Below, piece by piece: positions 34,016 to 41,540 of a stretch of DNA of 58,084 nucleotides (position 1 is the stretch's first letter; every line of letters starts with the position of its first letter). The translations under genes and the position numbers were made by a program. The notes under the pieces were generated by a model that saw nothing but the letters and a program-made list of their open reading frames with translations, ran no database searches and had not been told where the DNA came from. Origin of the DNA: Halococcus thailandensis JCM 13552 (GTDB taxonomy: Archaea; Halobacteriota; Halobacteria; Halobacteriales; Halococcaceae); contig NZ_AOMF01000174.1 of NCBI RefSeq assembly GCF_000336715.1, positions 110,699 to 168,782 on the forward strand, given 5' to 3'.

Positions 34016-35293
34016 TCAGAGCACTCCGGTCTCGCGCATGAGTTTCAGGGTAGGTTCGAGGTTCGAGAGTTTCGCGAGATCCAGCTCCGGCGGGTTGAGC
34101 TCGTCGATCGTCGGCAGTCCGCCGACGGGCGGGACGCCCGGGATCATCGGGTAGGCGAACGTCCGCGTGGCGAAGAACTCCTGAGCCTCGGCGGTCAGGA
34201 GGTGTTTGATGAAATCCATGGCGAGCTGGCGGCGCTCGGTCCCTTTGATCACCTCGACGCCGGCGGCGTTGATGAGCGCGCCCGCATCACCCTTCGTGAA
34301 CGCGAGCTCGATCGGCGCGTTCGGGCGGGCGGCCCGCACGCGCAGCGAGTAGTAGTGGTTGGCGAAGCCGGCCGCGAGCTCGCCGTCGGCGACGGCGTTC
34401 GAGACGAGGAACTCGTCGGGATACTCGGAGATCCCCTGTTCTTGCATTCCCGTGAGCCACTGTTTGGTCTGCTCTTTGCCGCGAAGCAGCCGCATCGCCG
34501 TGACGAACGACTGGAAGGCCCCGTAGGTCGGTGCCCAGCCCATCGACCCCTGCAGTTTCTTGGCATCGGTGAACTTCTGGACCTTGTTCGGGATCTGGTT
34601 CGCCGAGAGCTTGTTCGTGTTGTAGGGAACGCTCCGTGCGCGTCCGGCGACGCCGACCCACTGGTCGTTCGGGTGGAACGACTTGGGGACGGGCTTGACC
34701 ACCTTCTTCGGGAGCTTCATCGTCGCATCGTTGTTGGCGACGACGCCGAGCGCACCGAGATCGACCGCCCAGAAGACGTCGGCCTTCGGCGAGCCGCTCT
34801 CCACCTCGGTGATGAGCGTATTCGCGAGCTGTGAGGAGGAGGCCGTCCGGAGCTTCACGTTGAACTTCGGATACATCTTCTGCAGCAGATCGAGGAACTG
34901 GGTGTAGAGTCCGCCCTCGCCGCCGCCGAGATAGACACTGAGCGTCCCCGAGAGGTCGGGGAGATCGTCGATGCGCGGCCCCTTCAGCGGCGGGCGACTT
35001 TCGACGAGCGGGCCCGACCCTCTGAACGATGTGATGCCGACCGAGCCGTTCGCGCTCGCGTTGCCGGAGGCGTTGCCGACGGTGCCGTTCGCCCCGCCGC
35101 TGGCGTTGCTCGACGCGTTGGAGCCGTTTGCACCGCTCGCGTTGGCCCCGCTGTCGCCGGACGAACAGCCGGCGACCAGCGCGCCGCCGGCCACGACGGC
35201 CGACGTGCGGAGGAACCGTCGCCGTCCCAGCCCGGAATCGCCGTGATCGTCGGAGCCGTTCGCCCGTGGATCGTCACCAGCGCGTCGCGTCAT
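34016..35293 (-). CDS. Ferric-type substrate-binding lipoprotein (Tat-exported)
   Basis: A 425-residue protein. It has a twin-arginine signal GRRRFLRTSAVVAGGALVAG and lipobox Cys (C43). An approximately 40-residue linker of Ala/Ser/Gly/Asn with about eight N-x-S/T sequons follows, then a class-B binding domain (LSVYLGGGEGGLYTQFLDLL, VFWAVDLGALGVVANN, GVAGRARSVPYNTNK, AFTKGDAGALINAAGV). Such domains bind ferric iron or other anions/cations for FbpB/C permeases. The start ATG follows a TATA-like box that overlaps the palindrome at 35306-35321. Confidence 0.9.
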   Translation of the reverse strand: MTRRAGDDPRANGSDDHGDSGLGRRRFLRTSAVVAGGALVAGCSSGDSGANASGANGSNASSNASGGANGTVGNASGNASANGSVGITSFRGSGPLVESRPPLKGPRIDDLPDLSGTLSVYLGGGEGGLYTQFLDLLQKMYPKFNVKLRTASSSQLANTLITEVESGSPKADVFWAVDLGALGVVANNDATMKLPKKVVKPVPKSFHPNDQWVGVAGRARSVPYNTNKLSANQIPNKVQKFTDAKKLQGSMGWAPTYGAFQSFVTAMRLLRGKEQTKQWLTGMQEQGISEYPDEFLVSNAVADGELAAGFANHYYSLRVRAARPNAPIELAFTKGDAGALINAAGVEVIKGTERRQLAMDFIKHLLTAEAQEFFATRTFAYPMIPGVPPVGGLPTIDELNPPELDLAKLSNLEPTLKLMRETGVL

Positions 35294-35305
35294 TGCAACA
35301 TATGA

Positions 35306-35321
35306 TTTAGGACAGCCTAAA
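35306..35321. promoter_or_regulatory. Metal-regulator palindrome over the ferric importer promoter
   Basis: TTTAGG-ACAG-CCTAAA is a perfect six-base inverted repeat with a four-base centre, 13-28 bases before the binding-protein ATG. Its AT-rich end forms the TATA-like box on the minus strand, so a bound repressor would block TBP. DtxR-family iron regulators are known to recognise TTAGG..CCTAA half-sites; assignment to that family is inference. Confidence 0.65.
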
Positions 35322-35431
35322 AACCCTGTCGTTCCACGGTCGATCCGTCGCGCCCAGCGACGCCGCTTGGCGGTATGTCGTTTCTGGTATCGGTTATGAA
35401 ACCGCGATGCCCATGGCGTGGCTCGGCGTCG

Positions 35432-35950
35432 TTAGTTGGTGACCTCGATCGTCTCGTGCATGCCGAGTTTGTAGTGATCCTCGGTCTCGCCGTCCTCTTC
35501 CTCGACGATGAGGCAGGCGAGCTCGTACGTGCCGGGTTCGAGCTTCATCTGCAGCTTCTTGCTCGTGCCCTTGCCGATGTCGTCGACCTCGTCGAGCTCC
35601 TCATAGGCACCGTCGTCACTGCGCTCTCTGACGACCAGCTCGTGGACCTCGTGGCCCTTGTTGACGGCGTTGAACGTCACCTGCCCCGACGGCACCGATT
35701 TCGCGTCGGGTTTCACCTGCCACTCGTCGAGCACGACGCGCACCTTCCGGTCGCCGGAGGCACCCGGGGTTCCGCTGGCGTTGCTACCGTTTGCGCTGCC
35801 GTTGCCGCTCCCGTTCGCACCGCCGCTGCCGTTGGCGCTGTCGTTGCCTGACTCTGCACCACCGGTACAGCCGGCGAGTCCGGCCGCCGCGGCGAGGCTT
35901 GCCATACCACCTTTCAGTACCGTCCGTCTGTCGAAATCGTGTCCTTTCAT
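35432..35950 (-). CDS. Tat-exported cupredoxin-like lipoprotein
   Basis: A 172-residue protein. It has DRRTVLKGG twin-arginine signal, lipobox LAGC (C28), and a linker of Gly/Ser/Asn with about six N-x-S/T sequons. A cupredoxin-fold domain of about 105 residues follows. A plausible type-1 copper set is H103 (EVHELVV), C146 (YELACLIV), H159 and M164 (EDHYKLGMHE). EfeO-type cupredoxins take part in iron uptake by redox chemistry. It has its own metal-type palindrome upstream and sits between the ferric importer and the RGP-like gene. Function in iron oxidation or reduction is inference. Confidence 0.82.
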   Translation of the reverse strand: MKGHDFDRRTVLKGGMASLAAAAGLAGCTGGAESGNDSANGSGGANGSGNGSANGSNASGTPGASGDRKVRVVLDEWQVKPDAKSVPSGQVTFNAVNKGHEVHELVVRERSDDGAYEELDEVDDIGKGTSKKLQMKLEPGTYELACLIVEEEDGETEDHYKLGMHETIEVTN

Positions 35951-35967
35951 TGTCTGTCACTGGCTAT

Positions 35968-35983
35968 TTTTGGCCAGCCTAAA
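35968..35983. promoter_or_regulatory. Metal-regulator palindrome over the cupredoxin promoter
   Basis: TTTTGG-CCAG-CCTAAA is the same element as at 35306 with one mismatch. It lies 18-33 bases before the cupredoxin ATG, and its AT-rich end forms the TATA-like box. Confidence 0.6.
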
Positions 35984-36019
35984 AATTGGTGGTGGGTGGT
36001 AGCTGTTATACCTACCGGT

Positions 36020-37186
36020 TCAGTCGTCGGCGCTGGCGGCGGCCGGTACGGCGATCGAGCCCGGATCGAGCGCGTCGAGACAGGCCAGCCAGTCGTGCAT
36101 GTACTCGCCGACGTACGGGAGGAACTCGCCGTTCTCGCAGTCGCTCCAGTCGCGTTCGACGAGTGCGTCGGCCATCGCGGCGAAGGCACCGGCGTACGAA
36201 TCGGCGTCCGCGGCCGCGTCGTCGACGGCCCGCCAGAGGCGCTCGTTGGCGTCGAGCGCGGGGAGTTCCGAGCGGAGATCGTCGAACGTCGAGCGCTCGG
36301 CCTTGTTGTGCTTACAGAGCGGCCCACCGGTGATGATCTGCGTGTCCAGCACGTCGCAGGCGCGCTTGAGGAAGACGCCGCTCCAGATGTCGTCGAACCG
36401 GCCGACGTCCCAGGGGTTGTCGTCCATCGGGAGCTGGTAGAACGCCGGGATCACCTCGCGTCGGAAGGCGAGATTCATCGAACAGACCGTGAGATACTGC
36501 CCCTCCGCGGCGACGAACGGCTCGCCGAAGTCGTCGGCCGAGAGCCGCGTCTTGGCCTGGCCGTGGAGATCGCCGTCGGCGAGGATGCGAGCGGCGTCGA
36601 GGTCGGGCACGTTCGTCCAGAGCCCCTGCGAGGCGACGACGTTCGTCACGCGCGTTCGGTCGGTCTCGACCTCCTCGTCCATCGCCGAGTAGGGGTAGCC
36701 ACGCGGGTAGAGACCGTGCTCGTCGGCGTTCTCGTAAAGGACGTTCACCCACTGCTCGTCCGAGCGGACGCGCTCGACCTCGTGTTCATCGTTCAGGTTC
36801 GCGAGATGCGTCCCGAAGAAGTCCTCGTCCATGTGCGGGCGGGTGTCGTCGTCGATGAATATTCCATACTCGAACCCGTTCGCCCAGCAGTAGAGCAGCC
36901 CGAAACTCGTCTGGGCGTGGCTCGCGGCGGGGACGAGATGCGAGAACTCCGTGACGGACTGCTCGTCGTACCACTCCTCGCGGGCAGCGCCGTCGAAGAC
37001 CTCGCCGGCGAGATCGAGTTCGTCGAGCATCGTCGCCATCGCCTCGGTGTCACAGAAGTCCTCGGTCACGAGCACGACGTGGAGACGGTCGGTGTCGAAG
37101 CCGTGCTTGCGGGCGTTTTCGGCGTAGGCTCGTACGCACTCGAACTCGCGTATCGTCGGAACGATCACACAGATGTCGGCCGTCAT
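36020..37186 (-). CDS. Reversibly glycosylated polypeptide (RGP1)-family protein
   Basis: A 388-residue soluble protein. It has the N-terminal strand ICVIVPTIREFECVRAYA, SFGLLYCWANGFEYG, and the Asp-rich IDDDTRPHMDEDFFGTHL motif that corresponds to the metal/UDP site in plant reversibly glycosylated polypeptides. LTVCSMNLAFRREVIPAFY and GGPLCKHNKAE follow. Plant members are UDP-arabinopyranose mutases or self-glycosylating proteins; the archaeal role is unknown, with glycosyltransferase or mutase activity likely. The gene has a palindrome upstream of the same kind as the ferric importer, which is surprising for a sugar enzyme. Confidence 0.75.
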   Translation of the reverse strand: MTADICVIVPTIREFECVRAYAENARKHGFDTDRLHVVLVTEDFCDTEAMATMLDELDLAGEVFDGAAREEWYDEQSVTEFSHLVPAASHAQTSFGLLYCWANGFEYGIFIDDDTRPHMDEDFFGTHLANLNDEHEVERVRSDEQWVNVLYENADEHGLYPRGYPYSAMDEEVETDRTRVTNVVASQGLWTNVPDLDAARILADGDLHGQAKTRLSADDFGEPFVAAEGQYLTVCSMNLAFRREVIPAFYQLPMDDNPWDVGRFDDIWSGVFLKRACDVLDTQIITGGPLCKHNKAERSTFDDLRSELPALDANERLWRAVDDAAADADSYAGAFAAMADALVERDWSDCENGEFLPYVGEYMHDWLACLDALDPGSIAVPAAASADD

Positions 37187-37202
37187 TGCGATGTCGCGTG
37201 TT

Positions 37203-37218
37203 TTTAGGACGGCCTAAA
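37203..37218. promoter_or_regulatory. Metal-regulator palindrome over the RGP-like gene promoter
   Basis: TTTAGG-ACGG-CCTAAA is a perfect six-base inverted repeat, 17-32 bases before the ATG at 37186, with the AT-rich end serving as TATA box. It is the same arrangement as at 35306 and 35968. Confidence 0.6.
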
Positions 37219-37249
37219 GAGTCTGTCGTTGTCGCTCCGATAACGCCAG

Positions 37250-37273
37250 TACCATTCAATGGTAACGAATGGT
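37250..37273. repeat. Cluster of inverted and direct ACCATT/AATGGT half-sites
   Basis: TACCAT-TCA-ATGGTA (37250-37264) is a perfect inverted repeat, and a second AATGGT follows ten bases (one helical turn) after the first, at 37268-37273. Three related half-sites within 24 bases, in the spacer between the RGP-like and carboxylase promoters, look like a regulator binding site. No regulator is assigned. Confidence 0.4.
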
Positions 37274-37353
37274 TCGGGTACGTTCACAGTCGCGACGGTG
37301 ATCTATCGTGGCACAGATTTAGGTAGCTACACGTAGAGCAACGACACAGAGAC

Positions 37354-37479
37354 ATGACGCTCGACACGCAGACCTGCGTGGTCACCGGCGCGTCCCGCGG
37401 GAGCGGCCGCACCGTCGGGCCCGTACCGGGCTCTCCGACCGACCGAACTCTCGCCAGCAACGGCAGCATGGGGTGGTAG
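37354..37479 (+). pseudogene. Gutted short-chain dehydrogenase remnant leading the carboxylase transcript
   Basis: A 41-residue frame. It begins like a short-chain dehydrogenase with a strand and cofactor loop (TCVVTGASRGSGR) and ends with RTLASNGSMGW, which resembles the C-terminal ...TLxVDGGMGW of that family. About 200 middle codons appear to be missing, with the frame kept. A TATA-like GATTTAGG at 37316-37323 precedes it, and its stop is one base before the GTG of the carboxylase gene. It may now act only as leader and promoter for that gene. Confidence 0.5.
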
Positions 37480-37480
37480 C

Positions 37481-39067
37481 GTGGCGGCCGAAGACGACGC
37501 CAACGCCGGCGAGAGCGATGCACTGGACGAATCGGCGATCGAGGAGCTGCGGCGACGCCGCACCGAGGCGGCACTTGGTGGGGGACAGGCTCGCATCGAC
37601 GCCCAGCACGATCGGGGCAAGCTGACCGCCCGCGAACGCATCGACTACCTCCTCGACGAGGACAGTTTCGAGGAGTTCGACCGGTTCGTCGAACACCAGT
37701 CGACGAACTTCGGCATGGCCGAGAAGAAGTACGCCGGTGACGGCGTCGTGACCGGTTACGGCGAGGTCGACGGTCGGACGGTGTTCGTCTTCGCCCACGA
37801 CTTCACCGTCCTGGGTGGGTCGGTCGGTGAGGCGGTCGCCGACAAGATCTGCAAGGTGATGGACAAGGCCATCGAGAACGGTGTTCCCATCATCGGCCTG
37901 AACGATTCCGGCGGCGCACGCATTCAGGAGGGGATCGCCTCGCTCACCGGATTCGCCAAGATCTTCCAGCGAAACACGAAGGCGAGCGGGCTCGTCCCGC
38001 AGATTTCAGCGATCATGGGACCGTGTGCCGGCGGGGCGACCTACTCGCCGGCGCTGACCGATTTCACGTTCATGGTCGAGGACACCGCCCAGATGATGAT
38101 CACGGGCCCGGACGTGATCGAGACGGTCACCGGCGAGCAGATCACGATGGAGGAACTCGGCGGTGCGAGCGCCCACGCTAACGAGAGCGGCGTCGCCCAC
38201 CGGACCGCCCCCTCCGAGGAGGAGGTGCTCGACGACATCAAGCGACTGCTCTCGTATCTCCCGCAGAACAACGTCGAGGCCCCGCCGCGGGTCGACTCCT
38301 GGGACGATCCCGACCGGCGCTGCGAGGTCGGCGAGCTGGTGCCCGACGCGCCGCGCAAACCCTACGACGTGACGAACGTGATCGGGAACATCGTCGACGA
38401 CGGCTCCTTTTTCGAGACGCACGGCGGGTTCGCGCGCACGCTCGTGACCGGGCTCGCGCGCATGGACGGCCGACCAGTCGGAATCGTCGCCAACCAGCCG
38501 TCGGTCAACGCCGGCACGCTCAACATCGAGTCGAGCCAGAAGGGTGCACGGTTCGTCCGCTTCTGTGATTCGTTCAACATCCCCGTTCTGACGTTCGTCG
38601 ACGTGCCCGGGTTCATGCCCGGTACCGACCAGGAGCACAACGGGATCATCCGCCACGGCGCGAAGCTGATCTACGCCTACGCCGAGGCGACCGTCCCGCT
38701 CTCGACGGTAATTCTCCGGAAAGCCTACGGCGGTGCGTACATCGTGATGGGTTCGAAACTCTTGGGGGCGGATACGAACTACGCGTGGCCCGGCGCGGAG
38801 ACCGCCGTGATGGGTCCGCGCGGGGCGGTGGACGTCCTCTATCGGGACGAGCTCGCCGATGCGGACGATCCCGAGGCGACCCGCCAGGCGCTGATGGACG
38901 AGTACCGCGAGGAGTTCGCCAACCCTTACTCGGCGGCCGAGCGCGGCTACGTCGACGACGTCATCGAGCCGAACGAGACCCGTCGACGGCTCATCCGCGA
39001 CCTCGACGTCCTCGATCGCAAGCGCACCGACGGACCGCCGAAAGACCACGGCAACATCCAACTCTGA
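37481..39067 (+). CDS. pccB: Acyl-CoA (propionyl-CoA/methylmalonyl-CoA) carboxylase carboxyltransferase subunit
   Basis: A 528-residue carboxyltransferase that moves CO2 from biotin to propionyl-CoA (or acetyl-CoA). Crotonase-type half-domains carry [68 protein letters not shown], and in the C half [40 protein letters not shown]. The start is a GTG at 37481, one base after a dehydrogenase remnant. It is followed by a PccX-like small gene, as in haloarchaeal propionyl-CoA carboxylases; the biotin carboxylase partner (PccA) is not in this window. Confidence 0.92.
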   Translation: MAAEDDANAGESDALDESAIEELRRRRTEAALGGGQARIDAQHDRGKLTARERIDYLLDEDSFEEFDRFVEHQSTNFGMAEKKYAGDGVVTGYGEVDGRTVFVFAHDFTVLGGSVGEAVADKICKVMDKAIENGVPIIGLNDSGGARIQEGIASLTGFAKIFQRNTKASGLVPQISAIMGPCAGGATYSPALTDFTFMVEDTAQMMITGPDVIETVTGEQITMEELGGASAHANESGVAHRTAPSEEEVLDDIKRLLSYLPQNNVEAPPRVDSWDDPDRRCEVGELVPDAPRKPYDVTNVIGNIVDDGSFFETHGGFARTLVTGLARMDGRPVGIVANQPSVNAGTLNIESSQKGARFVRFCDSFNIPVLTFVDVPGFMPGTDQEHNGIIRHGAKLIYAYAEATVPLSTVILRKAYGGAYIVMGSKLLGADTNYAWPGAETAVMGPRGAVDVLYRDELADADDPEATRQALMDEYREEFANPYSAAERGYVDDVIEPNETRRRLIRDLDVLDRKRTDGPPKDHGNIQL

Positions 39068-39384
39068 TGACAGCGACATCACTGCTGGCCGAAACCGACG
39101 ACGTGGACGACGCGGACGACGAGCAAGCGGTCACGAACGAGGCTGTTCTCGACGATGTGAGTCTGTCGGTGCCCGCGAGCGCCGACCGCGGCGAGGCCGC
39201 GGCCATCGCCGTTGCCATCGGTGCACACCTTCGTGATCGCGCCGCGGCCGCTGCGAACGCCGACGAGGAACCATCGGAGCACTGCGATCGCTGGTCGCTC
39301 TCTGGCCGCCTCGACGGGCGGACGCCACCCCGTGGGGTCGCCCACGGCGAAGAGTGGAAGACGGCGGGGCGGCTCCGTCGGTAG
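39067..39384 (+). CDS. pccX: PccX-like small subunit of acyl-CoA carboxylase
   Basis: A 105-residue protein with an acidic N-terminus ([12 protein letters not shown]). A helix [20 protein letters not shown] and a following [12 protein letters not shown] strand resemble the small (epsilon-like) subunits of haloarchaeal acyl-CoA carboxylases. Its ATG shares one base with the pccB stop (TGATG), which signals translational coupling. A separate ATG-started role is unlikely. The assignment rests on position and the helix motif, so the symbol is provisional. Confidence 0.7.
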   Translation: MTATSLLAETDDVDDADDEQAVTNEAVLDDVSLSVPASADRGEAAAIAVAIGAHLRDRAAAAANADEEPSEHCDRWSLSGRLDGRTPPRGVAHGEEWKTAGRLRR

Positions 39385-39427
39385 CGTCGAAACATCCATA
39401 ACGGGGGCGGGAGACGACCCGGACGAA

Positions 39428-40585
39428 ATGAGCACGAACGTGGCCGTCATCGGCGCGTCGATGACCCAGTTCGGACAGCGCGAAGCGTGGATCCAGGGGC
39501 TGCTCGCCGAAGCGGGCGCGGCCTGTCTCGACGACGCTGGCGTCGCGCCCGACGCCGTCGAGCATCTCTACGTCTCGAACATGGCCAGCGGCGAGTTCGA
39601 GGGCCAGACCGGCGTCCCGAACGCGCTGGCACACGATCTCGACTGCCTGCCGGCCTACACACAGCGCGTCGATCAGACTTCTTCGAGCGGGGGCGCAGGC
39701 ATGTACGCCGCCTGGCAGTCGGTCGCCTCGGGTGCGAGCGAGATGACGCTCTTGGTGGGCGGCGAGAAGATGACGCATCGCTCGACGGGCGAGGCCACCG
39801 ACGTGATCGCTTCGCTGACCCACCCCGTCGAGTACAAACACGGCGTGACGCTGCCGAGTTTCGCTGGGCTGACCGCGCGGCGCTACCTTGACCGCTACGA
39901 CGCGCCACGCGAGAGTCTCGGGAAGGTCGCGGTCAAGAATCACGAAAACGGCGTCGACAACCCCCACGCCCAGTTTCAGAAAGAAGTCGATCTCGAAACA
40001 GTGTTAGAGAGTCCGATCGTCGCCGACCCGCTTCGTCTGTACGATTTCTGTCCGATCACCGACGGGAGCGCGGCGCTGATGTTCTGTCCGGAATCGGTCG
40101 CGAAGGAATACACCGACGAGTACGCGCTCGTGAGCGGCGTCGGCGGCGCGACCGACACCCACGTCGTCCACGAGCGCGCGGAACCGACGGTGATGGGCGG
40201 CGTGGTCGAATCGGGGAAGGAAGCCTACGAGATGAGTGGCTACGGCCCCGAGGATATCGACGTGGCCGAACTCCACGACATGTTCACGATCCTCGAATTC
40301 CTCCAGATGGAAGGGCTCGACTTCGCCGAACAGGGCGCTGCCTGGGAGCTGGTCGAGGAGGGGAAAACCGAGTGCGACGGCGAGCTGCCGATCAACACCT
40401 CCGGTGGGTTGAAATCGAAGGGCCATCCCCTCGGCGCGAGCGGCGTCGCCCAGGGCTACGAGATCTACAAGCAGGTGCTCGGCGAGGCTGGCCCGCGACA
40501 GGTCGACGCCGACGTCGGGCTCGCGTGTAACGTGGGTGGGTTCGGCAACTGTGTCATCACAACTATCATGGAGGCGGGCGCATGA
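39428..40585 (+). CDS. Thiolase-family protein with Ser at the usual nucleophile position
   Basis: A 385-residue thiolase-fold protein, cytoplasmic. It has AVIGASMTQFGQREAW at the start, RVDQTSSSGGAGMYAAWQSV at residues 80-99 (canonical thiolases have Cys at the position here Ser85), and later GHPLGASGVAQGYE with the catalytic His and GGFGNCVITTIM with the second Cys. Archaeal thiolases of this group bind a DUF35 protein, encoded next with a four-base overlap, and pass acetoacetyl-CoA to HMG-CoA synthase. Loss of the nucleophilic Cys would alter or abolish normal condensation. Family assignment is firm, activity uncertain. Confidence 0.87.
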   Translation: MSTNVAVIGASMTQFGQREAWIQGLLAEAGAACLDDAGVAPDAVEHLYVSNMASGEFEGQTGVPNALAHDLDCLPAYTQRVDQTSSSGGAGMYAAWQSVASGASEMTLLVGGEKMTHRSTGEATDVIASLTHPVEYKHGVTLPSFAGLTARRYLDRYDAPRESLGKVAVKNHENGVDNPHAQFQKEVDLETVLESPIVADPLRLYDFCPITDGSAALMFCPESVAKEYTDEYALVSGVGGATDTHVVHERAEPTVMGGVVESGKEAYEMSGYGPEDIDVAELHDMFTILEFLQMEGLDFAEQGAAWELVEEGKTECDGELPINTSGGLKSKGHPLGASGVAQGYEIYKQVLGEAGPRQVDADVGLACNVGGFGNCVITTIMEAGA

Positions 40586-40977
40586 GCCGCGAGAGCGATT
40601 CCGCCGCTGGCGAGCCGGCGATGGCAGCGGCCCGCTACGCGGACGGTTCGATCACCTACCCGCCACACCCGCTCGGCCCCGATGGCACGGAACGAACCGG
40701 CACGATAGATCTGAGCGAGCACACCGCGACGGTCGTCACGTGGACGACGAGCACCGCCACGCCGCCCGGCGTCCGCGAGCCGAACCACCTCGCGATCGTC
40801 GAGTTCGAGATCGAGGACGAATCGGTGCGCGCGCTCGGCCAGCTCACGACGAACGATATCGAGATCGGTGACGAAGTGCAGCCCGTCTATGCCGAGGAAC
40901 TACGGGATCCCGAAGCTGGAATCCGCGAACCCGCGAGTCAAGACTGGGACGGCTATCGGTTCGAACCTGCCGATTAG
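40582..40977 (+). CDS. DUF35 OB-fold protein partner of the thiolase
   Basis: A 131-residue OB-fold protein. Residues about 40-110 (GTIDLSEHTATVVTWTTST, NHLAIVEFEIEDESVRAL, DIEIGDEVQPVYAEEL) give the beta-barrel. The usual N-terminal rubredoxin-like CxxC zinc knuckle is absent; the N-terminus is an Ala/Ser-rich tail. In other archaea DUF35 bridges thiolase and HMG-CoA synthase. The ATG is inside the thiolase stop (ATGA), so the pair is coupled. It ends convergently with the next gene, overlapping by four bases. Confidence 0.85.
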   Translation: MSRESDSAAGEPAMAAARYADGSITYPPHPLGPDGTERTGTIDLSEHTATVVTWTTSTATPPGVREPNHLAIVEFEIEDESVRALGQLTTNDIEIGDEVQPVYAEELRDPEAGIREPASQDWDGYRFEPAD

Positions 40978-41486
40978 GGCGCGCCAACCGGCAGTTCCTC
41001 GCGCGTCGATTTTTCGGACTCTTCCGATTCCGCCGTCGTTTCGTCACCTTCGAGCGCATCGAGCGCCTCACTGACGGTGTACGAGCGGTCCTCGTCGGCG
41101 TGCGGGAAGACGGCGCTGAGTCGGTCGCCCTCGTAGACGGCGAGGCTCATCACCGGCAGGACGAGCGCGGTGTGTGACTCGCCGGTGATCGACGAGTGAC
41201 ACTCGCGCGTGTCGAAAAACGGGGCGAGGCTGACGCCGTGTCTGCGCGCCCAGTCGTCGAACGACGCGTGCGTGTGGTGTGTCTCGCGTTCGGAGCAGCC
41301 GGTGTCGATCGGTACCCGCTTCTCCCACGTTCGGACCGTCGCGCCAGCGACCTCCCCATTGGCGTCGAGTCGTCGGAGCCGCTCGCGGACCCCCGACTGC
41401 GAATCGCGCGCGACCGCCGGCACCGACGATCGCACGAACAGTTCGAGCTGTACGTTCCCCTCCGGCAGCGATCGTGCCCCCTCCAT
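40974..41486 (-). CDS. Conserved haloarchaeal protein, possibly HTH-type
   Basis: A 170-residue protein seen across haloarchaea and sometimes labelled as a helix-turn-helix protein. It has NVQLELFVRSSVPAVARDSQSGVRERLRRLD, TVRTWEKRVPI, ASFDDWARRHGVSLAPFF and SSITGESHTALVLPVMSLAVYEG. No DNA-binding helix is clear to me. The ATG at 41486 follows a GTG at 41489; a TATA-like ACTATAAA on the plus strand (TTTATAGT on the minus) lies about 27 bases upstream. It converges on the DUF35 gene. Function unknown. Confidence 0.7.
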   Translation of the reverse strand: MEGARSLPEGNVQLELFVRSSVPAVARDSQSGVRERLRRLDANGEVAGATVRTWEKRVPIDTGCSERETHHTHASFDDWARRHGVSLAPFFDTRECHSSITGESHTALVLPVMSLAVYEGDRLSAVFPHADEDRSYTVSEALDALEGDETTAESEESEKSTREELPVGAP

Positions 41487-41540
41487 CACATGCGGAGAGA
41501 TGTAATCGAGACTATAAACTCTTGTGGCCGCAGTGACCGT

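Noticed and set aside
35306-35321. Rho-independent terminator at the TTTAGG palindrome
   Set aside because: The repeat is upstream of a start codon with a TATA-like box in it, has a short four-base centre and recurs in front of two other genes, which fits an operator and not a terminator.
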